Shown: piece by piece, positions 1 through 8,444 of the stretch | How the letters are laid out: each line of letters starts with the position of its first letter | Position numbering within the stretch: the first letter of the stretch is position 1 | Assembly (NCBI RefSeq): GCF_021864465.1 | Contig: NZ_JAKKUV010000008.1 | Span: 32,690-96,689 of the forward strand | DNA: 64,000 nucleotides | Source: Hyphobacterium sp. SN044 | GTDB lineage: Bacteria > Pseudomonadota > Alphaproteobacteria > Caulobacterales > Maricaulaceae | Direction: 5' to 3' | The notes under the pieces: model-generated | Told to the model about the DNA's origin: nothing | Databases searched by the model: none | The model's input: only the letters and a program-made list of their open reading frames with translations | Made by a program: the position numbers and the translations under genes

Positions 1-1
1 G

Positions 2-223
2 TCTGACATTTCCGGCGAACGGAGCGCTCAGGAAATCTATGCGGAACTCGTCGCGACGGCCGACGCCTATTGCGCGCAATTCGGCGATGCCCGCGGCGAC
101 TGCACCGAGCAGATGGTGGAACTGGCGATTACCGAGATCGAGGATGTCGAACTTACCGCAATCCACGCCGAGGTCACGGCGCAGCCGGACGGCGTGATGA
201 CGGCGTCCTATTCCGGCAACTAG
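2..223 (+). CDS. 3' end of small UrcA-like secreted protein (partial)
   Basis: An open frame enters at the left edge and ends at TAG 221-223, leaving 73 residues; the start codon and any signal peptide lie outside the window. The visible part has two cysteines in an AYCAQFGDARGDCTEQMVEL context, followed by a short helical and beta-like tail. This pattern (a tyrosine or arginine-rich helix, a Cys, a second Cys about ten residues later, then an Ala-rich helix) resembles the UrcA family of small exported proteins of unknown function in Caulobacterales and sphingomonads. The assignment rests on pattern only. A hairpin terminator follows 22 bases after the stop. Confidence 0.5.
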   Translation, partial: SDISGERSAQEIYAELVATADAYCAQFGDARGDCTEQMVELAITEIEDVELTAIHAEVTAQPDGVMTASYSGN

Positions 224-245
224 CCGTTCCCGATCCTGTCAGACC

Positions 246-280
246 AACGCCGCCCCGGTTTCGACCTGGGCGGCGTTTTC
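246..280 (+). terminator. Rho-independent terminator of the left-edge gene
   Basis: A perfect 10-bp inverted repeat, AACGCCGCCC at 246-255 and GGGCGGCGTT at 268-277, has a 12-nt loop and a short T-rich tail on the plus strand. It sits just after the stop at 223 and just before the convergent end of the outer-membrane gene at 288, so it probably ends plus-strand transcription and insulates the two genes. Confidence 0.7.
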
Positions 281-287
281 GTTCGGA

Positions 288-1079
288 TCAGAAGCGGCGG
301 CCGATGCCGATTCCGGCAAAAACCGGCGTGTCGCTGCCGCGAATCGTCACGATCGGGCTGTCGGCATAATCGCCCTGCAATTGCGAGACGCCGAGCACGC
401 CGGTGACCGACCAGTTCTCGGAGACCTGGTGGTCGAGGAAGAGGGTCAGACCAATGTCCTGGACCCCGCCGTCCGCCGCGTAGACCGGCAGGCCGCTCGC
501 CGCAAAACCGGCGGCATCGACCGAGAACAGCTGATCGGCAAAGGAATCCGGCGTGCCACTGACTGACAGATTGGCGATGAAAAGCGTCGAGCGCGACAAC
601 GGCGTCGCATAGGCCGCAGAGGCCGACCAGAACAGACCGTCATATTCGCCGGTCACGTCGGCACCCGCGCGGGCGCTGAAATAAACGCGGTCGAATTCGC
701 TTGCCAGGCCTTGTGCCGCGAGCACGCGGACAAATCCGCCCGCCACCACGCCGCCATCGGCCTCGGGGAGGAGGCGGACGACCGCATCGTCGATGTCATT
801 GTCGCGGCCGCCATACCAACGGGCATAGGCGCCGGCTTCCACCCGGCCGGTGTCGAGGAAGGCCGCCGAAAGGCCGGGGCCTTCGACCTGAAGCACGACC
901 CCGCCCAGACGGGCCCGGCCCGCACCGAAGGGCAGGATGCGGTATTCGTCCGAGCCGGGGTGATCGGGCGCGGTGGCTACGCCGAGCGCGACGAAGTTGG
1001 GGGCGTCGCCCTCCTGGGCGGACGCAGAAGCGGCGATGGCGATGGCGGCGGCGGATGCGGCGAGCGCGGTTCTGATCAT
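288..1079 (-). CDS. MipA/OmpV family outer membrane protein
   Basis: A 263-residue protein with a clear signal peptide (Ala-rich core ending ASASAQ, cleavage near residue 21) and a C-terminal phenylalanine, as expected of an outer-membrane beta-barrel recognised by the BAM machinery. The N-terminal stretch FVALGVATAPDHPGSDEYR and the alternating aromatic/polar strands match the MipA/OmpV family, named after the E. coli MltA-interacting protein. Some members act as scaffolds for murein enzymes; others are porin-like, and the exact role cannot be read from sequence. An mltA gene is present about 19 kb away. It is transcribed away from the FliL-like gene, with a shared 111-bp promoter region. 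Confidence 0.85.
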   Translation of the reverse strand: MIRTALAASAAAIAIAASASAQEGDAPNFVALGVATAPDHPGSDEYRILPFGAGRARLGGVVLQVEGPGLSAAFLDTGRVEAGAYARWYGGRDNDIDDAVVRLLPEADGGVVAGGFVRVLAAQGLASEFDRVYFSARAGADVTGEYDGLFWSASAAYATPLSRSTLFIANLSVSGTPDSFADQLFSVDAAGFAASGLPVYAADGGVQDIGLTLFLDHQVSENWSVTGVLGVSQLQGDYADSPIVTIRGSDTPVFAGIGIGRRF

Positions 1080-1104
1080 GAGACCCTCTTGGAAGCCTGG
1101 TATG

Positions 1105-1129
1105 ACCCGATTTACGTATTGAATCGGGT
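1105..1129. promoter_or_regulatory. Perfect inverted repeat in the divergent mipA/FliL-like promoter region
   Basis: ACCCGATT at 1105-1112 and AATCGGGT at 1122-1129 are perfect complements with a 9-nt AT-rich spacer. The repeat lies 26 bases upstream of the MipA-family start and 61 bases before the FliL-like start. It could be an operator for a dimeric regulator or a leader hairpin; nothing in the sequence decides between them. Confidence 0.4.
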
Positions 1130-1190
1130 TTCGGATCCATCCTGCAGTTTGAAAACCGGAAATTTACCCCGGTGTGGCAGAATTTCTGCC

Positions 1191-1649
1191 ATGACGATAC
1201 GCCAGACCCTCTTCGCCGCCCTTGTTCTTGCGCTCGCCGGAACAGCGTCGGCCCATGCTTCGCCGCCGCCGTCCTCGGGCGATGGCCATGGCGCTCCACC
1301 GCAGCAGACACAGCGCGGACGGTCGATCACCTCGTCTCCGGATTTCGTGCCGCTCGCGCCGCTAACGGCCACGCTTCAGGCAGACTACCGGCTGCGCGGC
1401 ATTCTCCAGATCGAGGCGGGGCTCGAAATCCCCGACAGCCGTCTTCGCGCCCGGGCGGAAGAAATGATGCCAAGGCTGCGCAATGCCTATGTCACGCAAC
1501 TGTCCATCTATGCCGGCGCGAATTATCGCTATGGCGAGATGCCGGATGCTGAGCGGATTTCCGTGATGCTGCAGCGCGCCACCGATGAGGTGCTCGGCCA
1601 GGAAGGCGCACGGGTGCTCTTGGGCATGGTCGTCATTCACGACCGGTAG
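1191..1649 (+). CDS. Secreted FliL-like protein
   Basis: A 152-residue product. The ATG at 1191 was chosen because it begins a normal signal peptide ([18 protein letters not shown]), whereas the open frame extending upstream runs antisense through the neighbouring gene. After a Pro/Gly/His-rich linker, the region from about residue 48 has the layout of the FliL periplasmic domain: a conserved Leu-rich strand, an EAGLEIPD-type strand, a helix with PRLRNAYV, then a long helix and a final LLGMVVIHD strand. Classical FliL is anchored next to the flagellar stator by an N-terminal membrane helix; here the domain appears to be exported and no flagellar genes are nearby. Its last codons overlap the first copy of a 24-bp repeat. 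Confidence 0.6.
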   Translation: MTIRQTLFAALVLALAGTASAHASPPPSSGDGHGAPPQQTQRGRSITSSPDFVPLAPLTATLQADYRLRGILQIEAGLEIPDSRLRARAEEMMPRLRNAYVTQLSIYAGANYRYGEMPDAERISVMLQRATDEVLGQEGARVLLGMVVIHDR

Positions 1650-1737
1650 AATCGGATTCCTGGCCGCATTTTCGAACCGCGAAACCGGTTCCCGCTTCCG
1701 CTGAAAATGCTCTGGGCTTGGTCGTCATTCACGACCG
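1622..1737. repeat. 24-bp direct repeat flanking a palindromic intergenic element
   Basis: The 24 bases at 1622-1645 (the last codons of the FliL-like gene) recur at 1714-1737 with one mismatch. Each copy contains the dyad GGTCGT-N5-ACGACC. Between them, GCATTTTC at 1666-1673 and GAAAATGC at 1703-1710 form an inverted repeat around an ACCGGTT core. This is the layout of short palindromic elements common between genes in alphaproteobacteria, such as the RPE-like repeats of Rhizobiales. The arrangement suggests insertion with duplication of flanking DNA. The second copy ends 19 bases from the parB stop. Confidence 0.6.
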
Positions 1738-1756
1738 CCAGGCCAGCTTCCAACCG

Positions 1757-2644
1757 CTATTTCGAGGACAGGCGGCGGCAGAGATCGTCGAGCTGTTCCA
1801 GCGTGGAATAGGCGATCCGGATTTCCCCGGCTTCCTTTTTCGGCCCCTTGCCATGCCGGATGTCGATGGCGAGGCCGAGCCGGCCGGCGAGGTCGGCTTC
1901 AAGCGCCTGCGTGTCGATATCCTTCTCCGGCGAGGTCGCGCGGCCCTTGCGTTCCGGTGCCTTGCCGGAGGCGGCATCGCGGGCGAGTTGTTCGGCGGCG
2001 CGCACGCTCATGCCCTTTTCCACGATCAGGTCGGCCAAACCGGCAGGATCGGGAGCGGAAGCAATGGCGCGGGCATGGCCCGACGACAGGCGCCCGGTCT
2101 CGAGATGATCGAGCACGCTTTCAGGCAGCGCCAGCAGGCGCAGCGCATTGGCGACATGGCTGCGGCTTTTCGAGACCGCGCGGGCAATCTCCTCCTGGGT
2201 GTGGCCGAAGCGTTCGGTCAGCTGTTTGAAGGCGCGGGCCTCTTCCACCGGGTTGAGGTCGGCGCGCTGGACATTCTCGACGATGGCAATCTCGATCGCC
2301 TCGCGGTCGGAGAGATCGCGGATGATGACCGGGATGTCGTGGACGCGCGCCCGCTGCGCCGCGCGCCAGCGGCGTTCGCCGGCGACGATCTCATAGCCCT
2401 GGCCATCGGGAGCGGGACGCACGAGTAGCGGCTGAAGAACGCCCTTCTCGGCGATGGATTCGGCGAGCGAGGCGAGGTCGGCTTCCTCGAAGCGGCGGCG
2501 CGGCTGGTCCGGATTGGCGCGGATATGGTCGATCGGGACCGTCTTGACGCCCGGTCCGTCATTCGTCGTTCCGGCGGCCGTCTCGGTTTCGCTGAGCAGG
2601 GCAGACAGGCCGCGGCCCAGGCCGCGCGTGCGTTCGGCGCTCAT
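1757..2644 (-). CDS. parB: Chromosome partition protein ParB
   Basis: A 295-residue ParB/Spo0J protein. The N-terminal ParA-interacting stretch (RGLGRGLSALL, residues 7-17) is followed by the CTP-binding domain with GERR at 89-92 and ENVQR at 123-127, a helix-turn-helix around 146-170 that reads parS, and a C-terminal dimerisation region after about 235. ParB loads at parS as a CTP-dependent sliding clamp and with ParA moves newly copied origins apart. It overlaps parA by 4 bp (ATGA), so translation is likely coupled. Three parS palindromes lie downstream in this window at 4046, 6077 and 12496. Confidence 0.97.
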   Translation of the reverse strand: MSAERTRGLGRGLSALLSETETAAGTTNDGPGVKTVPIDHIRANPDQPRRRFEEADLASLAESIAEKGVLQPLLVRPAPDGQGYEIVAGERRWRAAQRARVHDIPVIIRDLSDREAIEIAIVENVQRADLNPVEEARAFKQLTERFGHTQEEIARAVSKSRSHVANALRLLALPESVLDHLETGRLSSGHARAIASAPDPAGLADLIVEKGMSVRAAEQLARDAASGKAPERKGRATSPEKDIDTQALEADLAGRLGLAIDIRHGKGPKKEAGEIRIAYSTLEQLDDLCRRLSSK

Positions 2645-3483
2645 GCCAATTCCTTATTTCTTTCAGCGGCTTGGCGGCGTTCTTGCCGCAGAATTTCCTT
2701 GGCGAGCGCGATATAGGCCTGGCTGCCGGCGCAAGTGAGATCGTAGAGCAGGACGGGCTTGCCGAAGGACGGGGCCTCACTGACGCGGACGTTTCGCGGG
2801 ATCAGCGTTTCATAGACCTTGTCGCCGAAATGCTCGCGCACATCACTGGCGACCTGGTCGGACAGATTGTTGCGCCGGTCATACATGGTCAGCACGACGC
2901 CCTGCAGCGACAGGGCGGTGTTCAGATTGGACCGGACCAGGTCGATCGTCCGCATCAGCTGGCTGAGGCCTTCGAGCGCGAAAAACTCGCACTGCAAGGG
3001 CACCAGCACGGAGTCAGATGCTGTCAGGGCGTTGACCGTGAGCAGGTTCAGCGAGGGCGGACAATCGATCAGGACATAGTCGATCCGCTTGCCTTCGTCG
3101 GCAAGGCGATCGCGGAAACGTTCGATCGCATGGCGCAGCCGGTAGGAGCGGCGCGGGGCATTGGCGAGTTCCAGTTCCGCACCCGACAGGTCAGGGTCCG
3201 ACGGGGCCAGCGACAGGCCCGGGATCGTCGTCCCGGTCAGCGCCTCGATCAGCGGGCGCTCGCCGACGAGCACGTCATAGGTGGTCGAGACCCGTTGCGC
3301 CGGCGGGACGCCCAGGCCCGTCGAGGCATTGCCCTGCGGATCGAGATCCAGCAGCACGACTTTCTGACCGATCGCGGCGAGGGCGGTTCCGAGATTGATG
3401 GCCGTCGTGGTCTTGCCCACGCCGCCTTTCTGGTTGGCGACGGCGATGACTTTCGGAGACGGTTTCCGCGATGTGTCAGACAT
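2641..3483 (-). CDS. parA: Chromosome partition ATPase ParA
   Basis: A 280-residue ParA/Soj ATPase that forms DNA-bound gradients which pull ParB-parS complexes. The deviant Walker A motif KGGVGKTT is at residues 19-26 and the Walker A' DLDPQGN follows near 46-52; the switch region DCPPSLN is present. The ATG at 3483 (MSDTSRK) is preferred over a start 36 bases upstream that would add a Ser/Arg-rich tail, because family members begin just before the KVIAVANQKGG strand. It overlaps the 3' end of rsmG by 8 bp and the parB start by 4 bp, making an rsmG-parA-parB unit as in many bacteria near the origin. Confidence 0.97.
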   Translation of the reverse strand: MSDTSRKPSPKVIAVANQKGGVGKTTTAINLGTALAAIGQKVVLLDLDPQGNASTGLGVPPAQRVSTTYDVLVGERPLIEALTGTTIPGLSLAPSDPDLSGAELELANAPRRSYRLRHAIERFRDRLADEGKRIDYVLIDCPPSLNLLTVNALTASDSVLVPLQCEFFALEGLSQLMRTIDLVRSNLNTALSLQGVVLTMYDRRNNLSDQVASDVREHFGDKVYETLIPRNVRVSEAPSFGKPVLLYDLTCAGSQAYIALAKEILRQERRQAAERNKELA

Positions 3484-4096
3484 GGGCCAGCTCCGTGATC
3501 TCGATGATCGTTCCGCCACCCCCGGTCAGACTGTCATGCAACCGGGTATGGAACCGCCACGCCTTGCGCGCCTCGGCGATCTCATCCTGATGCTTCGACC
3601 CTTTGAGGAACAGTCCCTTTCCGCCGTTTTTCAACAGCGGATGCGCATAAGACAGGAGTTTCGGCAGCGCCGCCATCGCCCGGGCTGTCACGACGTCGAA
3701 ACCGGGCCCCTTGTCCAGCGCCTCCGCCCGCACCGGAGCGACACGCGCCGGAGCGCCGGTGGCCTCGGCGACCTGTTTCAGGAAAGCGGCCTTCTTGCCG
3801 ATCGATTCGACCAGAACCACTTCGCCGCTTCCCGCCTCCTGCATGGCAAAGGCGACGGCGAGCCCCGGAAACCCGGCACCGGATCCCAGATCGGCCCAGC
3901 GGCCCTCGGCGGGGAGGACCTGCGTCACCTGCCAGGAATCCAGCGCATGCCGGTGCCAGAAGTCGTCGAGCGTCGCGCGGCCGACGAGATTGGTGTGGGC
4001 GCTCCACTCCACCAGCAGCTGGCGCCAGGTCTCGTAGCGATCGAGTGTTTCACGTGAAACACCGGTGCGCTCGGCGAAGTCTTCGCGCGTCATCAT
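3476..4096 (-). CDS. rsmG: 16S rRNA (guanine-527 N7) methyltransferase RsmG
   Basis: A 206-residue class I methyltransferase (GidB). The SAM-binding loop GSGAGFPG is at residues 71-78, preceded by the HRHALDS segment typical of the family. It methylates N7 of G527 in the 530 loop of 16S rRNA; loss in other bacteria gives low-level streptomycin resistance. A second ATG three bases downstream (MM start) is equally possible. Codons 13-17 (VSRET) are a complete parS palindrome, so the reading frame has been fitted around a ParB site. It starts 4 bp after mnmG and overlaps parA. Confidence 0.96.
   Translation of the reverse strand: MMTREDFAERTGVSRETLDRYETWRQLLVEWSAHTNLVGRATLDDFWHRHALDSWQVTQVLPAEGRWADLGSGAGFPGLAVAFAMQEAGSGEVVLVESIGKKAAFLKQVAEATGAPARVAPVRAEALDKGPGFDVVTARAMAALPKLLSYAHPLLKNGGKGLFLKGSKHQDEIAEARKAWRFHTRLHDSLTGGGGTIIEITELAHV
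4046..4061. other. parS: parS site (ParB-binding palindrome) inside rsmG
   Basis: The 16-bp palindrome TGTTTCACGTGAAACA is identical to the bacterial parS consensus recognised by ParB/Spo0J. It is embedded in the rsmG coding sequence (residues 13-17) about 11 kb left of the candidate origin. Confidence 0.95.
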
Positions 4097-4100
4097 GCGC

Positions 4101-5981
4101 TCAACCTGCCTTGCGCTTGGCTGATTTGAGATAAGCGAGCAGGGCGGTCAAAGCGCCCGGCGTCACACCTTCGATGCGGCTGGCCGCGCCGAGCGTAGGC
4201 GGACGGGCGGCGATCAACTTCTCCCGCACCTCGTTCGACAGGCCTCCGACCGCGGCATAGTCGAGATCGGCGGGCAGGCGGATCCCCTCGTCGCGGTGGA
4301 AGGCGAGAATGTCGGCTTCCTGCCGGTCGAGATATCCGGAATAGAGCGCTTCGATCGCGATCTGCTCCCTGACATCCGGAGTCACCGCGGAGAGTTCCTC
4401 GGGCCAGACCCGCTCGATATCGGCCCATTCGATCCCGGGATAGGAGAGCAGGTCCATCATGGACCGCCGCCGGCCATCGGCATTGACCTTGATGCCGTGC
4501 TTCAGGGCCTCAGGCGGAGTCAGGGTGAGTCTGGATGCCAGTTCACGCATGGAGTCCAGATGAGTCATCTTGCCAGTAAAGGCGTCCGAACGCCGCGATC
4601 CGCACGCACCCAGCGAGATGGCGAGAGGAGTCAGACGCTGGTCGGCATTGTCTGCCCGCAGGGTGAGCCGGTATTCGGCGCGGCTGGTGAACATGCGATA
4701 GGGCTCACTGACACCTCGAGTCACGAGATCATCGATGAGAACGCCGATATAGCCTTCCGACCGGCTGACCGTGACCGGATCGGTCCGGCCACCGGCGCCA
4801 AGCGCGGCGTTGAGCCCGGCCATTAGGCCCTGGGCGGCCGCCTCCTCATAGCCGGTGGTGCCGTTGATCTGCCCGGCGAGCCACAGGCCCGGCACGGCGC
4901 GGACCTCCAATCCCGGCGTCAGTTCGCGCGGATCGACATAATCGTATTCGATCGCATAGCCGTAGCGGACCACTTCGACCTTTTCGAGCCCGGCCATGGT
5001 GCGCAGGAAGGCGTCCTGGACCTCGGCGGGCAGGGAGGTGGAAATGCCGTTCGGGTAGACGACCGGATCGTCGAGCCCCTCCGGTTCCAGGAAGACCTGG
5101 TGCGCCGTCTTGTCCGCGAAGCGGTGGATCTTGTCCTCGATCGACGGGCAATAACGCGGACCCCGGCCGGAAATCGCGCCGCCATAGACAGCGGAACGGT
5201 GGATGTTCTCGGCAATGATGGCGTGAGTACGCGCATTCGTGTGCGTGATGCCGCAGGCGATCTGCGGCACGGTGATCTTCTCCGTCAGGAAGGAAAAGGG
5301 GTAGGGCGTGTCATCGGCCGGTTGGCTGTCGAGGCCGGACCAGTCGATCGTGCGCCCATCGAGCCGCGCCGGCGTGCCGGTCTTCAGCCGGCCCATCTTC
5401 AGACCCAGCGCGTAGAGCCGGTCGGACAGGCCGATCGCCGGGGCTTCGCCGACCCGCCCCGCCGGGATGCGTTCCTCACCGCGATGGATCATGCCCTTCA
5501 GGAAGGTGCCGGTGGTCAGGACCACGGAAGCGCAGCGCCATTCGCGGCCATCGCCGGACGTGACACCCGTCACGCGGCCGGTCGTGTCGAGAACCAGATC
5601 CTCGACCGCGGCCTCCTCGATGGTGAGATTATCCGTGGAAGCGAGCTCGGCCTGCATCGCCTCGCGATAGAGTTTGCGGTCGCTCTGGGTGCGCGGGCCG
5701 CGCACTGCCGGGCCCTTGGAGCGGTTCAGCAGACGGAACTGGATGCCGGATGTATCGGCGATCCGGCCCATGATGCCGTCCATGGCATCGATCTCGCGCA
5801 CGAGATGGCCCTTGCCCAGGCCGCCGATGGCCGGATTGCAGGACATCTCACCGATCGTCGCCGCCTTGTGGGTCAGAAGGAGGGTGCGCGCACCGGCGCG
5901 CGCCGACGCCGCGGCGGCTTCACAGCCGGCGTGTCCGCCTCCGATCACGATGACATCCCACAGGGACGATGTCTGGGTCAT
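4101..5981 (-). CDS. mnmG: tRNA uridine-34 5-carboxymethylaminomethylation enzyme MnmG
   Basis: A 626-residue FAD protein (GidA). The N-terminal dinucleotide-binding motif GGGHAGCE is at residues 14-21, followed by the family signatures [13 protein letters not shown] and [12 protein letters not shown]. The C-terminal helical domain used for MnmE and tRNA binding is present ([15 protein letters not shown]). With MnmE it installs the cmnm5 group on the wobble uridine of tRNAs for split codon boxes. Length agrees with the family (about 620-630). It lies between mnmE and rsmG on the same strand; the 111-bp gap to mnmE carries a parS site. Confidence 0.97.
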   Translation of the reverse strand: MTQTSSLWDVIVIGGGHAGCEAAAASARAGARTLLLTHKAATIGEMSCNPAIGGLGKGHLVREIDAMDGIMGRIADTSGIQFRLLNRSKGPAVRGPRTQSDRKLYREAMQAELASTDNLTIEEAAVEDLVLDTTGRVTGVTSGDGREWRCASVVLTTGTFLKGMIHRGEERIPAGRVGEAPAIGLSDRLYALGLKMGRLKTGTPARLDGRTIDWSGLDSQPADDTPYPFSFLTEKITVPQIACGITHTNARTHAIIAENIHRSAVYGGAISGRGPRYCPSIEDKIHRFADKTAHQVFLEPEGLDDPVVYPNGISTSLPAEVQDAFLRTMAGLEKVEVVRYGYAIEYDYVDPRELTPGLEVRAVPGLWLAGQINGTTGYEEAAAQGLMAGLNAALGAGGRTDPVTVSRSEGYIGVLIDDLVTRGVSEPYRMFTSRAEYRLTLRADNADQRLTPLAISLGACGSRRSDAFTGKMTHLDSMRELASRLTLTPPEALKHGIKVNADGRRRSMMDLLSYPGIEWADIERVWPEELSAVTPDVREQIAIEALYSGYLDRQEADILAFHRDEGIRLPADLDYAAVGGLSNEVREKLIAARPPTLGAASRIEGVTPGALTALLAYLKSAKRKAG

Positions 5982-6072
5982 GGCACGGGCCTCGTCCGCC
6001 CCGGGATTGGCATCAACCGGGCGGGAGGCGGTGCATAAGGGTTTCGCGCGCGCGAGTCGAGGCCCGCTTCGC

Positions 6073-6096
6073 GTGATGTTTCACGTGAAACATCAC
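6073..6096. other. parS: parS site in a 24-bp perfect palindrome at the mnmE 3' end
   Basis: TGTTTCACGTGAAACA at 6077-6092 matches the parS consensus, and the symmetry extends perfectly by GTGA/TCAC on each side to 6073-6096. The site abuts and overlaps the last codons of mnmE (stop at 6093) and lies about 9 kb left of the candidate origin. Confidence 0.95.
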
Positions 6097-7412
6097 TTGC
6101 CGATGCAGAACTGGCTGAAGACGCGGTCGAGCACATCCTCGACATCGATCCGCCCGGTGAGGCTTTCCATCGCCCTTATGGCGAGACGCACGTCCTCCCC
6201 GGCCAGCTCCGGAGCCCGGGACAGCATGGACCGACCACGCGCCAGAGCCTCGCGGCCCTCCGTGACGGCGCGGCGGTGGCGGGCGCGGGACAGGGCCGGG
6301 GCTTCTCGGGCCGACAGCAACGACCGCACCGTATCCTCGAGCCAGGCCTCGGCCTGATCGAGCCCCGCGCCGGACCTGGCCGAGACGGCAATGGACCGGC
6401 AGGGAAGAGTCAGGGCTTCCGCCTGCGCCAGGTCGGACTTGTTCAGAACGGCCAGATCCGCGCTTCGCAACGGGAGCGGTGATTCCTGATTCCTGCTGAC
6501 ATCCGTCGAATCGATAACCCCGATACGGATATCCGCCTCTTCGGCACGGGCGAGCGCCCTCCTGATTCCTTCTGACTCCACGATCTCCGCCGTCTCGCGC
6601 AAACCCGCCGTGTCAGCGAGAGTCACGGAGAAGCCGGCGATGACCAGCCGCACCTCGACGATGTCGCGCGTCGTCCCGGGAATGTCGGTGACGATCGCCG
6701 CCTCGCGCCGGGCGAGCCGGTTCAGCAGGGAGGACTTGCCGGCATTCGGCGCGCCGATGATGGCAATGGACAGGCCTTCGCGGACCCGTTCGCCGCGATG
6801 GGCGTCATCGAGATGGGCGTCCATTTCCGCGATCAGATCGTCAATCGGTGGACCGGCGGTGGCGGCGAGGGCGTCCGGCACGTCCTCCTCGTCCGGGAAA
6901 TCGATCTCGCCCTCGATCGCCGCGAGAATGGAGATCAGCCGTTCGCGCCAGGCCTCGTAGAGCTGCTTCAGCGCGCCGGACATCTGCGCGAGCGCCTGCA
7001 GGCGCTGACCTTCGGTCTCGGCGTCGATCAGGTCGGCGAGGCCTTCGGCCTCGGTCAGATCCATCTTGCCGTGTTCGAAGGCGCGGCGGGTGAATTCGCC
7101 CGGTTCGGCCGGGCGGCCGCCCAGCGCGGTGAAGGCCGCGATCATCGCCTCGATGATGGCCGGTCCGCCATGGACATGGAATTCGGCCACATCCTCGCCC
7201 GTGAAGCTGCCCGGACCCGGGAACCAGAGCACCAGCGCCCGGTCGATCAGCCCGCCGTCATGGCGGAGGCTACGCAAGGCCGCATCGCGCGGGTCCGGCC
7301 GCGCCCCTGCCAGCGCGTCCACCATCGGTCCGGCCTGCGAACCGCTGACACGCAGCACAGCCACGCCGGACCGCCCCGGCGGGGTCGAAAGAGCGAAAAT
7401 GGTTTCAGTCAC
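6093..7412 (-). CDS. mnmE: tRNA modification GTPase MnmE
   Basis: A 439-residue TrmE-type GTPase and partner of MnmG. The N-terminal tetrahydrofolate-binding domain (residues 1-115, ending EPGEFTRRAF) is followed by a helical region and an inserted G domain. The G domain has the P-loop GAPNAGKS at 220-227, the switch motif PGTTRD near 245, DTAG at 267-270 and NKSD near 325. The protein ends FCIGK, whose cysteine is the family hallmark. It forms dimers activated by GTP and potassium. A parS palindrome starts at its stop codon. Confidence 0.97.
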   Translation of the reverse strand: MTETIFALSTPPGRSGVAVLRVSGSQAGPMVDALAGARPDPRDAALRSLRHDGGLIDRALVLWFPGPGSFTGEDVAEFHVHGGPAIIEAMIAAFTALGGRPAEPGEFTRRAFEHGKMDLTEAEGLADLIDAETEGQRLQALAQMSGALKQLYEAWRERLISILAAIEGEIDFPDEEDVPDALAATAGPPIDDLIAEMDAHLDDAHRGERVREGLSIAIIGAPNAGKSSLLNRLARREAAIVTDIPGTTRDIVEVRLVIAGFSVTLADTAGLRETAEIVESEGIRRALARAEEADIRIGVIDSTDVSRNQESPLPLRSADLAVLNKSDLAQAEALTLPCRSIAVSARSGAGLDQAEAWLEDTVRSLLSAREAPALSRARHRRAVTEGREALARGRSMLSRAPELAGEDVRLAIRAMESLTGRIDVEDVLDRVFSQFCIGK

Positions 7413-7426
7413 AACGACTTAACGAA

Positions 7427-7672
7427 TCACGACTTGCCGGAAGACGACCCGCCAGCCGCCTGGCGCATCAGGGCCATGAACTGGTCCTGCATCTGGCCGC
7501 CATAGCTCATCCAGCTCTTCATCAGCGTTTCGGGATCGAGCGCGGACATGTTCTCGCTCATGCGCTTCGACATTTCCGCGACGAGCTGGTCGTTCAGCGG
7601 CGTGACGTCCGGCAGGCCGAAAAAGGCGCGGGCCTCCTGCGGCGTGCATTCGATATCGAGCTTGACCTGCAT
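7427..7672 (-). CDS. Small conserved protein, DUF6489-like
   Basis: An 81-residue protein starting MQVKLDIECTPQEARAFFGL. The ATG at 7672 is chosen; the 25 further residues of open frame upstream have no family-like content and run into the divergent promoter. The pattern of a short strand, CTPQEAR, FGLPDV, and a Met-rich helix with LDPETLMKSW resembles a small alphaproteobacterial family (DUF6489) of unknown role, often annotated next to mnmE. The C-terminus is Gly/Ser-rich. It starts 66 bp from a divergent hydrolase and ends 14 bp before mnmE on the same strand, so the two may be co-transcribed. Confidence 0.7.
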   Translation of the reverse strand: MQVKLDIECTPQEARAFFGLPDVTPLNDQLVAEMSKRMSENMSALDPETLMKSWMSYGGQMQDQFMALMRQAAGGSSSGKS

Positions 7673-7738
7673 CCTTACCTTCCCTGAACCTCTGGCGACC
7701 TTAGGACGGGCCGACGCGGGTGAATAGAGGAGCCATTC

Positions 7739-8440
7739 ATGGGCCACATGATCGAAATCGAATCACCGGACGGCAAGTTCGCCGCCTATCGCGCAGATCC
7801 GATGCATGCTGCACGGCGCCCCGCCGTGATCGTGCTGCAGGAAATCTTCGGCGTAAACGCCGTGATGCGCGGGGTGTGCGACGACCTCGCGGCGAAAGGC
7901 TTCCTGGCCATCTGTCCGGACCTGTTCTGGCGCATCGAGCCGGGGGTCGACATCACCGACAAGTCGGACGCCGAGTGGAAGAAGGCGTTCGACCTGATGA
8001 ACAGATTCGATCCCGATACAGGGATCATCGACATCCAGCGCACGATCGACCAGGTGCGCCGCGACAGGATCTGCAACGGCCATGTCGGCGCGGTCGGTTA
8101 CTGCCTCGGCGGGCTGCTCGCCTATCTCACAGCCTGCCGCACCGATTGCGAAGCCAGCGTGGGCTATTACGGGGTCAATATCGCGAAATATGCCGACGAG
8201 GCGAAAACGATCAAAGGCCAGCTGATGCTGCACATCGCGGGCAAGGATCAGTTCGTCGACGCCGAGGCGCAAAAGGCGATGCATGCCGCACTCGATCCGT
8301 TGCCGAATGTGACGCTGCACGATTATCCCGAGCGCGACCACGCTTTCGCCCGGATCGGCGGCGATCACTATGACGAGGCCGATGCCGCGACCGCCAATGC
8401 CCGCACGCTGCAATTCCTGTCCGCCCATTTGCAAGGCTGA
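7739..8440 (+). CDS. Dienelactone hydrolase family protein
   Basis: A 233-residue alpha/beta hydrolase. The catalytic triad of the dienelactone hydrolase family is visible: the nucleophile Cys122 in GYCLGG, Asp170 in AGKDQF and His201 in RDHAF, with the helper glutamate in LQEIFG (residue 35). These enzymes open dienelactones from chloroaromatic breakdown, but many chromosomal members are broad esterases with unknown substrate. AGGAG sits about eight bases before the ATG at 7739. The gene is followed four bases later by a lipoprotein phosphodiesterase, suggesting co-transcription. Confidence 0.9.
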   Translation: MGHMIEIESPDGKFAAYRADPMHAARRPAVIVLQEIFGVNAVMRGVCDDLAAKGFLAICPDLFWRIEPGVDITDKSDAEWKKAFDLMNRFDPDTGIIDIQRTIDQVRRDRICNGHVGAVGYCLGGLLAYLTACRTDCEASVGYYGVNIAKYADEAKTIKGQLMLHIAGKDQFVDAEAQKAMHAALDPLPNVTLHDYPERDHAFARIGGDHYDEADAATANARTLQFLSAHLQG

Positions 8441-8444
8441 TCCG

